64,000 nucleotides of DNA, taken from positions 496,001-560,000 of the forward strand of contig NZ_CP109150.1 in assembly GCF_035920365.1 (NCBI RefSeq), written 5' to 3'. Positions 19,028-28,513 of the stretch are shown here, piece by piece. The position numbers and the translations under genes were made by a program. Under the pieces are notes generated by a model, which saw only the letters and a program-made list of their open reading frames with translations, was not told the origin of the DNA and made no database searches. Position 1 is the first letter of the stretch; every line of letters starts with the position of its first letter. The stretch comes from Micromonospora sp. NBC_01740. GTDB lineage: Bacteria; Actinomycetota; Actinomycetes; Mycobacteriales; Micromonosporaceae.

Positions 19028-19062
19028 CGGGTCGGGCCATCGGCGGACGGTGGCCCGACCCG
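19028..19062 (+). terminator. Attenuating hairpin after the binding-protein gene
   Basis: Perfect 12-bp stem CGGGTCGGGCCA (19028-19039) with its complement at 19051-19062 and an 11-base loop, followed by a pyrimidine-rich stretch with TTTTT near 19078. It lies inside the operon, so partial read-through is expected. Confidence 0.7.
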
Positions 19063-19099
19063 CCTTCCTCTTCGCACTTTTTCCGCCAGACTGCCAAGT

Positions 19100-20038
19100 A
19101 TGTTCCGCTTCATCCTGCGGCGTCTGCTCCAGATGGTCCTCGCGTTCTTCGGGACCACGCTGATCGTCTACGCGCTGATGTTCGCCGGCCAGGGCGATCC
19201 CATCCAGGCGCTCGCCGGCGAGCGCCCGGTCACGGCGGCCCAGCGGGCATACCTGACGGAGAAGTTCCACCTCGACCGGACCGGGGTCGGCGGCTTCTTC
19301 TACCGCTACTTCGACTACCTCAAGAACCTGCTCCAGGGTGACCTCGGGCAGTCCCTCACCGGACGCTCGATCGGCGACATCCTGGCCGCCGCCTGGCCCG
19401 TCACGGTCAAGCTGGCGCTGATCGCCATGGCGGTCACCGTCCTCTTCGGGGTCACCGCGGGCGTGCTCGCCGGCATCCGGCGGGCCAGCATCTTCGACAA
19501 CTCGACCCTGCTGCTGACCCTGCTGGTGCTCGGCATCCCGACGATCGTGCTCGCGCCGCTGGCGCAGTACCTCCTCGGCGTCAGGTGGCAGCTCTTCCCG
19601 GCCACCGCCGGCGCCGACCCGGACCTGTACGCGCTCCTGCTGCCGGGCATCGTGCTCGGCTCGCTCTCGCTGGCCACCGCACTGCGGCTGACCCGGACGT
19701 CCGTGGCCGAGAACCTGCGCGCCGACTACGTCCGCACCGCCCGGTCGAAGGGGCTCGTGAGGCGGCGGATCGTCAGCGTCCACGTGCTGCGCAACTCCCT
19801 CATCCCGGTGGTCACCTTCCTCGGCGTCGAGCTGGGCAACCTGATGAGCGGCGCGATCATCACCGAGGGCGTGTTCAACATCCCCGGCGTCGGCTTCAAC
19901 CTCTTCCGCGGCATCCGCACCGAGGACGGCCCGCTGGTGGTGGGCATCGTCAGCGTGCTCGTCGTGGTCTACCTCGTCTCCAACCTGGTGGTGGACGTCC
20001 TGTACGCCGTACTCGACCCGAGGATCCGCTATGAGTGA
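19100..20038 (+). CDS. Oligopeptide ABC transporter permease, DppB type (operon 1)
   Basis: This 312-residue inner-membrane subunit has six helices, the N-terminal MFRFILRRLLQMVLAFFGTT typical of DppB/OppB, and the EAA loop ADYVRTARSKGLVRRRIVSVHVLRNSLIPVV that docks the ATPases. The stop TGA lies inside ATGAGTGA at 20031-20038. That 8-mer recurs 71 bp later as the start of the next gene, with a repeat element between them. Confidence 0.93.
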   Translation: MFRFILRRLLQMVLAFFGTTLIVYALMFAGQGDPIQALAGERPVTAAQRAYLTEKFHLDRTGVGGFFYRYFDYLKNLLQGDLGQSLTGRSIGDILAAAWPVTVKLALIAMAVTVLFGVTAGVLAGIRRASIFDNSTLLLTLLVLGIPTIVLAPLAQYLLGVRWQLFPATAGADPDLYALLLPGIVLGSLSLATALRLTRTSVAENLRADYVRTARSKGLVRRRIVSVHVLRNSLIPVVTFLGVELGNLMSGAIITEGVFNIPGVGFNLFRGIRTEDGPLVVGIVSVLVVVYLVSNLVVDVLYAVLDPRIRYE

Positions 20039-20109
20039 GCGCAGCGAACGAATCGGCAGCGCAGTGTTTCGTGCCGGCGCCGAGCGCAGCGAGGTGCGGG
20101 CATGAGTGA
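20031..20109 (+). repeat. Junction repeat element between permease genes, copy 1
   Basis: ATGAGTGA at 20031-20038 and again at 20102-20109 flank a 63-bp insert. The first copy holds the stop of the DppB-type gene and the second the start of the DppC-type gene. The insert begins GCGCAGCGAACGAATC and ends CGAGCGCAGCGAGGTGCGGGC. The same flanks and ends occur at the equivalent junction of the second operon (42008-42095, minus strand). It looks like a small mobile element with an 8-bp target duplication. Confidence 0.7.
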
Positions 20110-21058
20110 CTTCGAGACCGTCGCGGCGAGCGAGAACCAGGCCGCGCGGCGGGGGCCGTCGGGTGAGCCCGGCGCGCCGAACCAGGTCGGCGTACCGCAG
20201 AAGCCCCGCAGCCTGGCCGGCGACGCCTGGCGCGACCTGCGCCGCAAGCCGATCTTCTGGATCAGCCTCGCCCTGGTGCTGCTGGTCGCCGCCATGGCCG
20301 CCGTGCCGGGGCTGTTCACCGCGAACGATCCGCGCGACTGCGTGCTGGCCCGTCAGCACGCCGGGCCGTCCGGCGGGGCGATCTTCGGGTACGACTTCCA
20401 GGGCTGCGACACGTACGCCCGGGCGGTCTACGGCGCCCGCGCGTCGCTGCTGGTCGGCGCGCTCTCCGCCCTGCTCACCGGCCTGATTGCGCTCGCCGTG
20501 GGGATGCTGGCCGGCTACTTCGGCCGCTGGGTCGACGCGGTGCTCTCCCGGGTGATCGACGTGGTCCTCGGCATCCCGCTCCTGCTCGCCGCGATCGTGC
20601 TGCTCAAGCGGGTCAACAGCGACAGCTCGGCGGTCCGGATCGGCGCGGTCATCTTCGTGCTGGCGATCCTCGGCTGGACCACCGCCGCCCGCGTCGTCCG
20701 CTCCTCGGTGATCACCGCCAAGGAGCAGGACTACGTCGCGGCGGCCCGGATGCTCGGCGCCGGCGACGGCCGGATCATGCTGCGGCACATCCTGCCCAAC
20801 GCGCTCGCCCCGGCGATCGTGGTGCTGACGATCGCCCTCGGCTCGTTCATCGCCGCCGAGGCCACGCTGAGCTTCCTCGGCATCGGGCTCAGGGCGCCGA
20901 CCATCTCCTGGGGCATCGACATCGACGCGGGCCGGGTGCACATGCGGGAGTCGGTCACCCCGCTGCTGGTCCCCTCGACGTTCCTGGCGCTGACCGTGCT
21001 GGCGTTCATCATGCTCGGCGACGCGATCCGCGACGCCTTCGACCCGAAGCTGCGATGA
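20102..21058 (+). CDS. Oligopeptide ABC transporter permease, DppC type (operon 1)
   Basis: This 318-residue membrane subunit has a 40-residue cytoplasmic N-terminus, then RDLRRKPIFWISLALVLL as the first helix. The DppC-type marks are the FGYDFQGCDTYARAVYGARASLLVG loop, the EAA loop KEQDYVAAARMLGAGDGRIMLRHILPNALAP, and a C-terminal LGDAIRDAFDPKLR. It forms the channel with the DppB-type subunit. The ATG is the second copy of the ATGAGTGA repeat, preceded by GAGGTG about 10 bases upstream. Confidence 0.93.
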   Translation: MSDFETVAASENQAARRGPSGEPGAPNQVGVPQKPRSLAGDAWRDLRRKPIFWISLALVLLVAAMAAVPGLFTANDPRDCVLARQHAGPSGGAIFGYDFQGCDTYARAVYGARASLLVGALSALLTGLIALAVGMLAGYFGRWVDAVLSRVIDVVLGIPLLLAAIVLLKRVNSDSSAVRIGAVIFVLAILGWTTAARVVRSSVITAKEQDYVAAARMLGAGDGRIMLRHILPNALAPAIVVLTIALGSFIAAEATLSFLGIGLRAPTISWGIDIDAGRVHMRESVTPLLVPSTFLALTVLAFIMLGDAIRDAFDPKLR

Positions 21059-21101
21059 CGAGCCCCGTGCGCCCCGTCGTCGCGAGCGAGAGGCAGGGAC
21101 C

Positions 21102-22139
21102 ATGAGTCAGTCCGCCGTCCGACCCACGCCGGCCTCACCCACCCCCGAGGGCGGGCACCTGCTGGACCTACGGGACCTGCACGTCGAGTTCCGCACCAGC
21201 GAGGGCGTGGCCAGGGTGATCAACGGGGTCTCGTACCACCTCGATCCCGGCGAGACGCTCGCCGTGCTCGGCGAGTCGGGCTCCGGCAAGTCGGTCACCG
21301 CCCAGGCGATCATGGGCATCCTCGACACTCCCCCGGCCGTGATCCGCTCCGGCGAGATCCTCTACCAGGGGCGGGACCTGCTGAAGCTGCCGGAGGAGCA
21401 GCGCCGGCAGGTACGCGGCAAGGAGATCGCGATGATCTTCCAGGACGCCCTCTCCGCGCTGAACCCCGTCTTCGGAGTGGGCTGGCAGATCGGCGAGACG
21501 CTGCGCCAGCGCGAGGGCATGTCGAAGGCGGACGCCCGTGCCCGCGTCGTCGAGCTGATGGACCTGGTACGGATCCCCGCCGCCGCCAGCCGGCTCGGCG
21601 ACTACCCGCACCAGTTCTCCGGCGGCATGCGGCAGCGCGTCATGATCGCGATGGCGCTGGCCATGAACCCGAAGGTGCTGATCGCCGACGAGCCGACCAC
21701 GGCCCTGGACGTCACCGTGCAGGCCCAGATCATGGACCTGCTGGCCGACCTGCGCCGCGACCTCGACATGGCGATGATCCTGATCACGCACGACCTGGGC
21801 GTGGTCGCCGGCGTCGCGGACCGGATCGCCGTCATGTACGCCGGCCGGATCGTCGAGCACGCCGACGTCCGCTCGCTGTACCGGGCGCCGGCCCACCCGT
21901 ACACGAAGGGGTTGCTGGAGTCGATCCCTCGGATGGACGTCCGGGGCCAGGAGCTCTCCACGATCAGGGGGCTGCCGCCCAACCTGATGCGGATCCCGTC
22001 CGGCTGCCCCTTCCACCCCCGGTGCCCGTACGTGCAGCAGGTCTGCGTCGACGTGGTGCCGCACGACCTGGTCCTGGGCGACGGCCGGACCAGCGAGTGC
22101 CACTTCGCCCAGGAGGTCCGTGATGACAGCGCCCGCTAG
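21102..22139 (+). CDS. Oligopeptide ABC transporter ATPase, DppD type (operon 1)
   Basis: This 345-residue cytoplasmic ATPase has Walker [13 protein letters not shown] (the Ser-Val form usual in DppD), Q-loop [13 protein letters not shown], signature [12 protein letters not shown], Walker [17 protein letters not shown] and switch ITHDLGVVA. The C-terminal oligopeptide-transporter domain ends in [15 protein letters not shown], a Cys cluster that in related DppD/DppF proteins binds an iron-sulfur cluster. It overlaps the next gene by 17 bp. Confidence 0.94.
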   Translation: MSQSAVRPTPASPTPEGGHLLDLRDLHVEFRTSEGVARVINGVSYHLDPGETLAVLGESGSGKSVTAQAIMGILDTPPAVIRSGEILYQGRDLLKLPEEQRRQVRGKEIAMIFQDALSALNPVFGVGWQIGETLRQREGMSKADARARVVELMDLVRIPAAASRLGDYPHQFSGGMRQRVMIAMALAMNPKVLIADEPTTALDVTVQAQIMDLLADLRRDLDMAMILITHDLGVVAGVADRIAVMYAGRIVEHADVRSLYRAPAHPYTKGLLESIPRMDVRGQELSTIRGLPPNLMRIPSGCPFHPRCPYVQQVCVDVVPHDLVLGDGRTSECHFAQEVRDDSAR

Positions 22140-23151
22140 CCCGACCAAGGTGCGCGGCGAGACGATCCTCGCCGTCGACAACGTGGTCAAGCACTTCCCG
22201 ATCCGCCAGGGCGTGCTCTTCCAGCGGCAGGTCGGCGCCGTCAAGGCCGTCGACGGGGTCAGCTTCGAGCTGCGCCGGGGCGAGACCCTCGGGGTGGTCG
22301 GCGAGTCGGGCTGCGGCAAGTCGACGCTGGCCCGGCTGCTGATGCGGCTGGAGACGCCGACCGCCGGCCGGGCCACCCTGGAGGGCCGGGACCTGTTCTC
22401 CGCCTCCGGCGCCGAGTTGCGCCGGCTGCGGCGCAACATGCAGATGGTGATGCAGGACCCGTACACCTCGCTGAACCCGCGCATGACGGTCGGCGACATC
22501 ATCGGCGAGCCGTTCGAGATCCACCCGGACGCCGCGCCGAAGGGCAGCCGGCGGGGCCGGGTGCGGGAGCTGCTCGACGTGGTCGGCCTCAACCCCGAGC
22601 ACATCAACCGGTACCCGCACCAGTTCTCCGGGGGCCAGCGGCAGCGCATCGGCATCGCCCGCGCGCTCGCCCTGCGGCCCGAGATCATCGTCTGCGACGA
22701 GCCGGTCAGCGCCCTGGACGTGTCGATCCAGGCCCAGGTGATCAACCTGCTGGAGAAGCTCCAGGACGAGTTCGGCCTGTCGTACATCTTCATCGCGCAC
22801 GACCTGTCGGTGGTCCGCCACATCTCGGACCGCGTCGCGGTCATGTACCTCGGCAAGATCGTGGAGATCGGCACCGAGGACGAGATCTACGAGCGCGCGA
22901 CCCACCCGTACACCCAGGCGCTGCTCTCGGCCGTGCCGGTGCCGGACCCGGAGGCCCGCGACCGGCGCACCATGATCCGGCTCACCGGCGACGTGCCGAG
23001 CCCGGCCGACCCGCCGAGCGGCTGCCACTTCCGCACCCGCTGCTGGAAGGCCCAGGAGGTCTGCGCCACCCAGGAGCCCCACACGGTCCTCCGCGCCGCG
23101 GACCCCCACCCCTCGGCCTGCCACTTCGCCGAACTCCGCCCCACCCCCTGA
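22123..23151 (+). CDS. Oligopeptide ABC transporter ATPase, DppF type (operon 1)
   Basis: This 342-residue partner ATPase has Walker [14 protein letters not shown]-loop [13 protein letters not shown], signature [12 protein letters not shown], Walker [17 protein letters not shown] and switch [10 protein letters not shown]. It also has the C-terminal Cys cluster [15 protein letters not shown] chose ATG 22123, six bases after AGGAGG (22111-22116); GTG 22120 would be only three bases away. It is the last gene of operon 1; a 21-bp palindrome follows. Confidence 0.94.
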   Translation: MTAPASPTKVRGETILAVDNVVKHFPIRQGVLFQRQVGAVKAVDGVSFELRRGETLGVVGESGCGKSTLARLLMRLETPTAGRATLEGRDLFSASGAELRRLRRNMQMVMQDPYTSLNPRMTVGDIIGEPFEIHPDAAPKGSRRGRVRELLDVVGLNPEHINRYPHQFSGGQRQRIGIARALALRPEIIVCDEPVSALDVSIQAQVINLLEKLQDEFGLSYIFIAHDLSVVRHISDRVAVMYLGKIVEIGTEDEIYERATHPYTQALLSAVPVPDPEARDRRTMIRLTGDVPSPADPPSGCHFRTRCWKAQEVCATQEPHTVLRAADPHPSACHFAELRPTP

Positions 23152-23194
23152 CCCGCCCCCCTGACCCGCCCCGCCCTCCCCGCCTCCCTTTCGC

Positions 23195-23269
23195 GTCGAT
23201 CATGCAGTTGTGGTGGGCGGATCGCCCGCCTTCGCCCCTTTCGCAGGGCACCACAACTGCATGATCGAC
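23195..23269. repeat. GATC-containing intergenic palindrome, copy 2
   Basis: The left arm at 23195-23215 begins GTCGATCATGCAGTTG and the right arm at 23249-23269 is its exact complement (21 bp). The 33-base interior contains a small GGGCG/CGCCC hairpin. It lies between the convergent operon 1 and purH and may terminate both. Confidence 0.85.
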
Positions 23270-23309
23270 CCCGAAGGAGGGGGAGGGAGGGGAGGGGAAG
23301 GAGCGGGGG

Positions 23310-24881
23310 TTAGTGGAAGAAGTGGCGGGTGGAGGTCAGGTACATGGTGACGCCGGCCTGCTTGGCGGCGGCGATGACTTCCTCGTCGCGGATCGAGCCG
23401 CCCGGCTGCACGATCGCGCGGACGCCGGCGTCGATGAGGATCTGCGGGCCGTCGGCGAAGGGGAAGAAGGCGTCCGAGGCGCACACCGCACCACGGGCCC
23501 GGTCCGCTCCGGCCCGGGCGACCGCGAGCTGCGCCGAGTCGACCCGGTTGACCTGGCCCATCCCGACGCCGACCGTCGCGCCGTCCCTGGCCAGCAGGAT
23601 CGCGTTGCTCTTCACCGCGCGTACCGCCCGCCAGGCGAAGGCCAGGTCGCGCAGGGTCGCCTCGTCCGCCGGCTCGCCGGTGGCCAGCCGCCAGTTGGCC
23701 GGGTCGTCGCCCTCGGCGTCGATCCGGTCGGCCATCTGCACCAGTACGCCGCCGGTGACCTGCCGCCACTCGGCCGGCAGCGGGGCGTAGGCCGGCGCGT
23801 GCAGCAGCCGGATGTTCTTCTTCGCCTGGAGGACCTCCACCGCGCCCTCGTCGAAGCCGGGCGCCACCAGCACCTCGGTGAAGATCTCCGACACCTGCCG
23901 GGCCAGCTCGACCGAGACCGGCCGGTTGACCGCGATCACCCCGCCGTACGCGGACACCGGGTCGCAGGCGTGCGCCTTGCGGTGCGCCTCGGCCACGTCG
24001 GCGCCCACCGCGATCCCGCACGGGTTGGCGTGCTTGATGATCGCCACCGCCGGCTGGTCGGCGAAGTCGTTGGCCGCCCGCCAGGCCGCGTCGGCGTCGA
24101 CGTAGTTGTTGTAGGACATCTCCTTGCCGTGCAGCTGCTCGGCCTGGGCGAGCCCGGCCGGGCTGGACGGGTCGACGTAGAGCGCCGCCGGCTGGTGCGG
24201 GTTCTCGCCGTAGCGCAGCACCGCCTGCCGGCGCAGCGACAGCCCGGCGAAGTCCGGCCAGCCGTCCTCCTCGGGCGCCAGCGTGGCGGCGCACCACTCG
24301 GCCACCGCCACGTCGTACTCGGCGATGACGGCGAAGGCGCGGGCGGCCAGCACGCGCCGCTGGGCCAGCGTGAAGCCGCCCTCGCCGAGCGCGGCGAGCA
24401 GGGCCGGGTACGCGGCCGGGTCGGTCACCACGGCGACCGAGGCGTGGTTCTTGGCGGCCGCCCGGACCATCGCCGGACCGCCGATGTCGATCTGCTCGAC
24501 GCACTCCTCGACGCCCGCGCCGGAGGCGACAGTGGCCTGGAACGGGTAGAGGTTGGACACCAGCAGGTCGATACCGGCGATGCCGTGCTCGTCGAGCTGG
24601 GCGACGTGGGAATCCTTGCGCAGGTCGGCGAGGAGTCCGCCGTGCACCTTCGGGTGCAGCGTCTTGACCCGCCCGTCGAGGATCTCCGGGAAGCCCGTCA
24701 CCGTCTCGACCGGGGTCACCGGCACTCCCGCGCCGGCGATGGCCGAGGCGGTGCTGCCGGTCGAGACGATCTCCACCCCGGCCGTGTGCAGCGCCCGGGC
24801 CAGCTCGACCAGGCCGGTCTTGTCGTAGACGCTGACCAGCGCCCGCCTGATCGGGCGGCGTTCGTCCTGAGTGGAACTCAC
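23310..24881 (-). CDS. purH: Bifunctional AICAR transformylase / IMP cyclohydrolase
   Basis: This enzyme carries out the last two steps of IMP synthesis and uses 10-formyl-THF; it has 523 residues. The N-terminal cyclohydrolase part has [26 protein letters not shown] and [20 protein letters not shown]. The C-terminal transformylase part has [35 protein letters not shown] and [10 protein letters not shown] near the end. I chose GTG 24881 (VSSTQDERR), which overlaps the purN stop in GTGA; the open frame extends to 24914 but runs inside purN. Confidence 0.95.
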   Translation of the reverse strand: MSSTQDERRPIRRALVSVYDKTGLVELARALHTAGVEIVSTGSTASAIAGAGVPVTPVETVTGFPEILDGRVKTLHPKVHGGLLADLRKDSHVAQLDEHGIAGIDLLVSNLYPFQATVASGAGVEECVEQIDIGGPAMVRAAAKNHASVAVVTDPAAYPALLAALGEGGFTLAQRRVLAARAFAVIAEYDVAVAEWCAATLAPEEDGWPDFAGLSLRRQAVLRYGENPHQPAALYVDPSSPAGLAQAEQLHGKEMSYNNYVDADAAWRAANDFADQPAVAIIKHANPCGIAVGADVAEAHRKAHACDPVSAYGGVIAVNRPVSVELARQVSEIFTEVLVAPGFDEGAVEVLQAKKNIRLLHAPAYAPLPAEWRQVTGGVLVQMADRIDAEGDDPANWRLATGEPADEATLRDLAFAWRAVRAVKSNAILLARDGATVGVGMGQVNRVDSAQLAVARAGADRARGAVCASDAFFPFADGPQILIDAGVRAIVQPGGSIRDEEVIAAAKQAGVTMYLTSTRHFFH

Positions 24882-25498
24882 GGGACCGTGACCTTTCTTC
24901 CGGTGATCGTCCAACCTTCGCGGACCAGGCGGCCCACCTGCTCGACGAGCTGGTGCCGCTCGGCTTCCTTGATGCGCTCGGTGAGCGTCTCGACGTCGTC
25001 GCCGTCGTGCACCGGCACGGCGACCTGCGCGACGATCGGGCCGGTGTCCATGCCGGCGTCGACGAAGAAGAGCGTCGCCCCGGTGACCTTCACGCCGTAG
25101 GCGAGGGCGTCACGCGGGCCGTGGATGCCGGGGAACGCCGGCAGCAGCGTGTTGTGCGTGTTCAGGTAGCGGTCGCCGAAGGCGGCCAGGAAGCGCGGGC
25201 CGACCAGCTTGAGGAAACCCGCGGAGACGACCAGGTCGGGCCGGTGCTCGGCGACGCGGGCGGTCAGCGCGGCGTCCCAGTCCTCGCGGCCAGGGTGGTC
25301 GGCGACCCGCTCGACGAAGGTCGGCACACCTGCCGCGGCGGCCCGGTCCAGACCCGCGATGCCGTCGCGGTCGGCGCCGACGGCCACCACCCGGGCCCCG
25401 TACGCCGGATCGACGCTCGCATCGAGCAGGGCCTGGAGGTTGCTCCCGGAGCCGGAGACGAGGACGACGATGCGGGCGACGGGCGCGGGCTCGGTCAC
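24878..25498 (-). CDS. purN: Phosphoribosylglycinamide formyltransferase
   Basis: This enzyme adds a formyl group from 10-formyl-THF to GAR in purine synthesis; it has 206 residues. It has the phosphate loop [13 protein letters not shown], the catalytic Asn-x-His in [16 protein letters not shown], and [19 protein letters not shown] with the catalytic Asp. It is translationally coupled to purH (GTGA overlap). FolD (16118-16978) supplies the cofactor for both. Confidence 0.95.
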   Translation of the reverse strand: MTEPAPVARIVVLVSGSGSNLQALLDASVDPAYGARVVAVGADRDGIAGLDRAAAAGVPTFVERVADHPGREDWDAALTARVAEHRPDLVVSAGFLKLVGPRFLAAFGDRYLNTHNTLLPAFPGIHGPRDALAYGVKVTGATLFFVDAGMDTGPIVAQVAVPVHDGDDVETLTERIKEAERHQLVEQVGRLVREGWTITGRKVTVP

Positions 25499-25679
25499 CG
25501 GGCCACCCTATCGGGCCTGCCGCCGCTTCCATCCGCTGGGCATTGCGACATTCACCGACGACGCGAATGGTCCGGACCAGGTACGCTGCCGGTCGCTCGG
25601 GCCCGGCGCGCGTCGGCCCGCACCCGTCAGTGATCCGACGCCCCGCGGGGGTGTCGAGTGGAATGAGGAGTACGCCGAG

Positions 25680-25979
25680 ATGCAGCCCGGATACCAGCCG
25701 CAGCAGCCGCAGATCAACAACAACATGACGATGTCGATCGTCGCCATCTTCCTCTTCTGGCCGCTGGCCATCCCGGCGATCATCAACGCCTCCAAGGTGA
25801 ACCCGCTGCTCCAGCAGGGCGACTACGCCGGGGCCCAGGCCGCCGCCGCCGAGTCGAAGAAGTGGTCCAAGTGGGCGCTCATCGTCGGCATCAGCTGGTA
25901 CGTGATCGTGCTGGTGTGCTGCCTGCTCGGTGGGCTCGCCGGTGTGATGGGCGGCGACACCTCCACCAGCAGCTACTGA
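25680..25979 (+). CDS. CD225/dispanin-family small membrane protein
   Basis: This 99-residue protein has a Gln/Pro-rich N-terminus (MQPGYQPQQPQINNN) and two helices (about 17-37 and 64-90). The loop between them, KVNPLLQQGDYAGAQAAAAESKKW, is typical of the CD225 domain. Function in bacteria is unknown; related proteins are membrane-associated. GAGGAG lies 9 bases before ATG 25680. It is followed 20 bp later by the DUF4190 gene, so the two form an operon divergent from purNH. Confidence 0.85.
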   Translation: MQPGYQPQQPQINNNMTMSIVAIFLFWPLAIPAIINASKVNPLLQQGDYAGAQAAAAESKKWSKWALIVGISWYVIVLVCCLLGGLAGVMGGDTSTSSY

Positions 25980-25999
25980 CAGATCGGACGAGGAGTCGC

Positions 26000-26659
26000 A
26001 TGCAGCCCGGTTACCCCGGACAGGATCCGTACGGCCAACAGCCGCACCAGGATCCGAACGCGCCGCACCACGACCCGTACGCCCCGCCGCCGGCGGCGCC
26101 GTACGGTCAGCAGCCCGCCTCCGGGCAGCCGAACGACCCGTACGCCGCGCCGCAGGATCCGTACGGCCAGCAGAACCCGTACGGCCAGCAGGACCCCTAC
26201 GGCCAGCAGGACCCGTACGGCCAGCCGCCGACCTCGGGCCAGCCCTACGGGCAGCCGCCCACCTCGGGCCAGCCCTACGGGCAGCCGGCGCCGGGTCAGC
26301 CGTACGGGCAGCAGCCGTACCAGGACCCGTACGGCCAGCAGGCGTACTCGCAGCCGCCCATGTACCCCAACGCGGGATTCGCCGCGAAGGGGCCTGGGCA
26401 GCAGCAGAACACCCTCGGTCTGGTGTCCATGATCCTCGGCATCGCCTCGATCCCGATGGTCTGCTGCTACCTCGGCATCCCGCTGGGCATCGGTGCGCTG
26501 GTGACCGGGTGGATGGGCAAGCAGAAGGCCGCCCAGGGGCTGGCCGACAACAACGGTCAGGCCCTCGCCGGCCTGATCTGTGGCGCCATCGGCGTCGTGC
26601 TCGGCCTGCTCCAGATCATCTTCCTGGGCTTCAGTCTGACGCTGCCCAACCAGCCCTGA
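26000..26659 (+). CDS. Proline/glutamine-rich DUF4190 membrane protein
   Basis: This 219-residue protein has a cytoplasmic low-complexity half (residues 1-125) made of DPYGQQ and SGQPYGQPPT repeats, then a DUF4190 domain of two helices: NTLGLVSMILGIASIPMVCC and LAGLICGAIGVVLGLL, separated by MGKQKAAQGLADNNGQ. The ribosome site is GAGGAG 6 bases before ATG. It shares the N-terminal MQPGY with the neighbouring CD225 protein. The position, between purN and the PerM-like gene, is part of the conserved block. No enzymatic role is visible. Confidence 0.85.
   Translation: MQPGYPGQDPYGQQPHQDPNAPHHDPYAPPPAAPYGQQPASGQPNDPYAAPQDPYGQQNPYGQQDPYGQQDPYGQPPTSGQPYGQPPTSGQPYGQPAPGQPYGQQPYQDPYGQQAYSQPPMYPNAGFAAKGPGQQQNTLGLVSMILGIASIPMVCCYLGIPLGIGALVTGWMGKQKAAQGLADNNGQALAGLICGAIGVVLGLLQIIFLGFSLTLPNQP
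26090..26340 (+). repeat. Coding tandem repeats (DPYGQQ and SGQPYGQPPT units)
   Basis: The stretch encodes degenerate 18-bp units CCGTACGGCCAGCAG-GAC around 26155-26225. Two nearly identical 30-bp units reading CCGACCTCGGGCCAGCCC and similar follow, around 26225-26285. Length variation between strains would be expected here. Confidence 0.7.
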
Positions 26660-26672
26660 CCGTCATGCGACA

Positions 26673-26701
26673 GGGGCGTCCCGGCCCGTCCGGGGCGCCC
26701 C
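26673..26701. terminator. Bidirectional terminator between the DUF4190 and PerM-like genes
   Basis: 12-bp stem GGGGCGTCCCGG (26673-26684) with CCGGGGCGCCCC (26690-26701), one G-U pair and loop CCCGT, between convergent genes. Confidence 0.7.
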
Positions 26702-26720
26702 GTCGGCGTCTTCCGGCCCC

Positions 26721-27995
26721 TCAGCGGGGCGCGCGGGACAGCACCCGGGTCGCGGCGGCGCCGATCAGCGCCCCGACCGTGACGACCGCGGTCGCCACCG
26801 CCGCCACCTGCCAGGCGACGGGCCCCACCTGGACCAGCCGGCCGCCGCCGAGCGATCCGGCGGAGGCGGCCGCGGCGGCGCCCAGCAGCAGACCGGCCAC
26901 CGGGCCGGCGAGCGCCGCCGCCCCGAGCAGCGGCCCCCAGCGCAGCGGTGCCCGGTCGTCGGCGGCGAGCCGGAGCAGCCGGCGGGCCAGCAGCCAGCCC
27001 GCGGCCATCCCGGCGAGGACCGGCACCGCAAGCAGCCCGGCGCCGAGCCCGTCGACCGGCCCGCGCGGCAGCCCGGCCAGCAGCGGTACGGCCGGCAGCG
27101 CCCCCACGGAGACCTCGCTGGTGCGTACCGCCGTGTCGGTGCCGACGGCGAAACCCGGGCCGAGCAGGTAGCTGACCGACCAGATTGTGGCGTTGGGCGC
27201 GTAGGCGAGGCTGACCAGCGTGATCCCGGCCTGGCCGGCGACCCCGGTGCGGTAGGCCCCGATCAGGTCGGCGGCGTCCCCGCCCCCGGTGGCCACGGCG
27301 AGCCCCGCCGCGCCGGCCCCCGCGCCGAACAGCAGCAGCCCGGCGACGAGCCCGGTGCGGATTCCGTCGCGCAGCGCGTCCGGGGACCGCGCGGCGAGCA
27401 GGCCGGCCACGCGCGTCGTCCGGGCCGAGCCCACCAGGGCCCCGATCGTGCCGAGCACCAGGAGGGTCAGCCCGGCGCGCACCGGTGACGCGCCGGCCAG
27501 CACCGCGCCGAGGACCCCGAGCAGCGCGTACGCGACGCCGACCGCGCCGGCGGCGAGGAGCGCCTGCCGGGGCGACCGGCCGCCCCGCGCGCCGATGGCC
27601 CGGCTGGTGTGCACGCCCGCCCGGGTCAGCCGCCAGACGACCAGGGCGGTCAGCGCCAGCGGGGCCAGCCCGAGCGGGCCGGCGGCGGTGTCCAGCGGCA
27701 CGCCGTGCCCGAGCAGCCAGCCGGCCAGCCCGGCGCGCAGCGCACCCGGCACGGAGGCGGCACCCTCACTGAGCTGGAACAGCCAGAGCACGACCACGAC
27801 CGGCAGCCAGGAGGTGAGCGCCGCCCACCCGGCGGCGACCCCGGCGGCGACGACGAGCGGGGCGCGACTGCGGCGCGGCTCGCCGGCGCGCGGCGCGGGC
27901 ACCCGCCGGCTCCGCCCGACGGGCGCGGCCGGCCGGGCGCCGGGGCCGACGTCGGCGCCGGGACGGCTGGGCTGATCAGGGGTGACGGAGGACAT
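26721..27995 (-). CDS. PerM/DUF6350-like cell-envelope membrane protein
   Basis: This 424-residue polytopic protein has a basic Pro-rich cytoplasmic N-terminus (about 45 residues) and then about ten hydrophobic helices. Similarity by pattern and position is to the DUF6350 family. Its M. tuberculosis member, PerM (Rv0955), lies next to purN and has been linked to cell division and persistence. Here it also neighbours purN/purH and sucCD. Motifs within the family include LAYAPNATIWSVSYLLGPGFAVG, seen here near residue 270. A role in division or wall homeostasis is inference from the family. Confidence 0.75.
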   Translation of the reverse strand: MSSVTPDQPSRPGADVGPGARPAAPVGRSRRVPAPRAGEPRRSRAPLVVAAGVAAGWAALTSWLPVVVVLWLFQLSEGAASVPGALRAGLAGWLLGHGVPLDTAAGPLGLAPLALTALVVWRLTRAGVHTSRAIGARGGRSPRQALLAAGAVGVAYALLGVLGAVLAGASPVRAGLTLLVLGTIGALVGSARTTRVAGLLAARSPDALRDGIRTGLVAGLLLFGAGAGAAGLAVATGGGDAADLIGAYRTGVAGQAGITLVSLAYAPNATIWSVSYLLGPGFAVGTDTAVRTSEVSVGALPAVPLLAGLPRGPVDGLGAGLLAVPVLAGMAAGWLLARRLLRLAADDRAPLRWGPLLGAAALAGPVAGLLLGAAAAASAGSLGGGRLVQVGPVAWQVAAVATAVVTVGALIGAAATRVLSRAPR

Positions 27996-28153
27996 CGCGT
28001 CTACTCTGGCATGCCGGGCCGGCGGTGGCAGTCCGATACCGCCCCGCAGCGGCGACGAGTTACGTGATCCACCATCTCCGGCCCCCGATCCGGTCTAGCC
28101 TCGGCGCAGGGACGCGACCGCTGGGTCGCGGCACCGACGTCCGGAGGAGAGCC

Positions 28154-28420
28154 GTGAACACTCCGTATCCGCCGCCCCCGCCGGCACCGTCCGCGGCCGG
28201 TCGCGACCGCACGACGCTGTGGGGCGTGCTCGGCATCATCCTCGGCCTGCTCTGCTGCGGCATCCTGGGGATCGTCTTCGGTTACCTGTCGATCCGGGAC
28301 GCCAAGCGCTTCGGCCAGTCGCCCGTGCTCGGCTACCTGGCGATCGCGTTCGGCGTGCTCAACATCATCGGCAGCGGCGTCCTCTGGGCCGGCGGCAACT
28401 ACCCGCTCTACAACGACTGA
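28154..28420 (+). CDS. Small DUF4190-like membrane protein
   Basis: This 88-residue protein has a short Pro-rich N-terminus (NTPYPPPPPAPSAAG) and two helices (LWGVLGIILGLLCCGILGIVFGYL and LGYLAIAFGVLNIIGSGVLW), joined by a charged loop SIRDAKRFGQSP. It belongs with the DUF4190-type proteins and is divergent from the PerM-like gene. GGAGGAGA lies 5 bases before GTG 28154. It holds the place of Rv0954 in the conserved gene order. Function unknown. Confidence 0.8.
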   Translation: MNTPYPPPPPAPSAAGRDRTTLWGVLGIILGLLCCGILGIVFGYLSIRDAKRFGQSPVLGYLAIAFGVLNIIGSGVLWAGGNYPLYND

Positions 28421-28463
28421 GGCCGCCCGCGCCAAAACGACCGGGGCCGCCGCGACACGACGG

Positions 28464-28495
28464 CGGAGGGCCGACCGCGAACGGTCGGCCCTCCG
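28464..28495. terminator. Bidirectional terminator of sucCD
   Basis: Perfect 14-bp stem CGGAGGGCCGACCG (28464-28477) with complement at 28482-28495 and loop CGAA, between convergent genes. Confidence 0.85.
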
Positions 28496-28513
28496 GTCGT
28501 ACGTCGCTCGGGC

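Noticed and set aside
23195..23269. tRNA or small RNA gene in the perfect palindrome
   Set aside because: There is no cloverleaf, anticodon arm or CCA end; it is a plain inverted repeat that resembles other intergenic copies.
26090..26340. CRISPR array
   Set aside because: The repeats are contiguous, code for DPYGQQ-like units in frame and have no spacers. No other regular array exists in the window.
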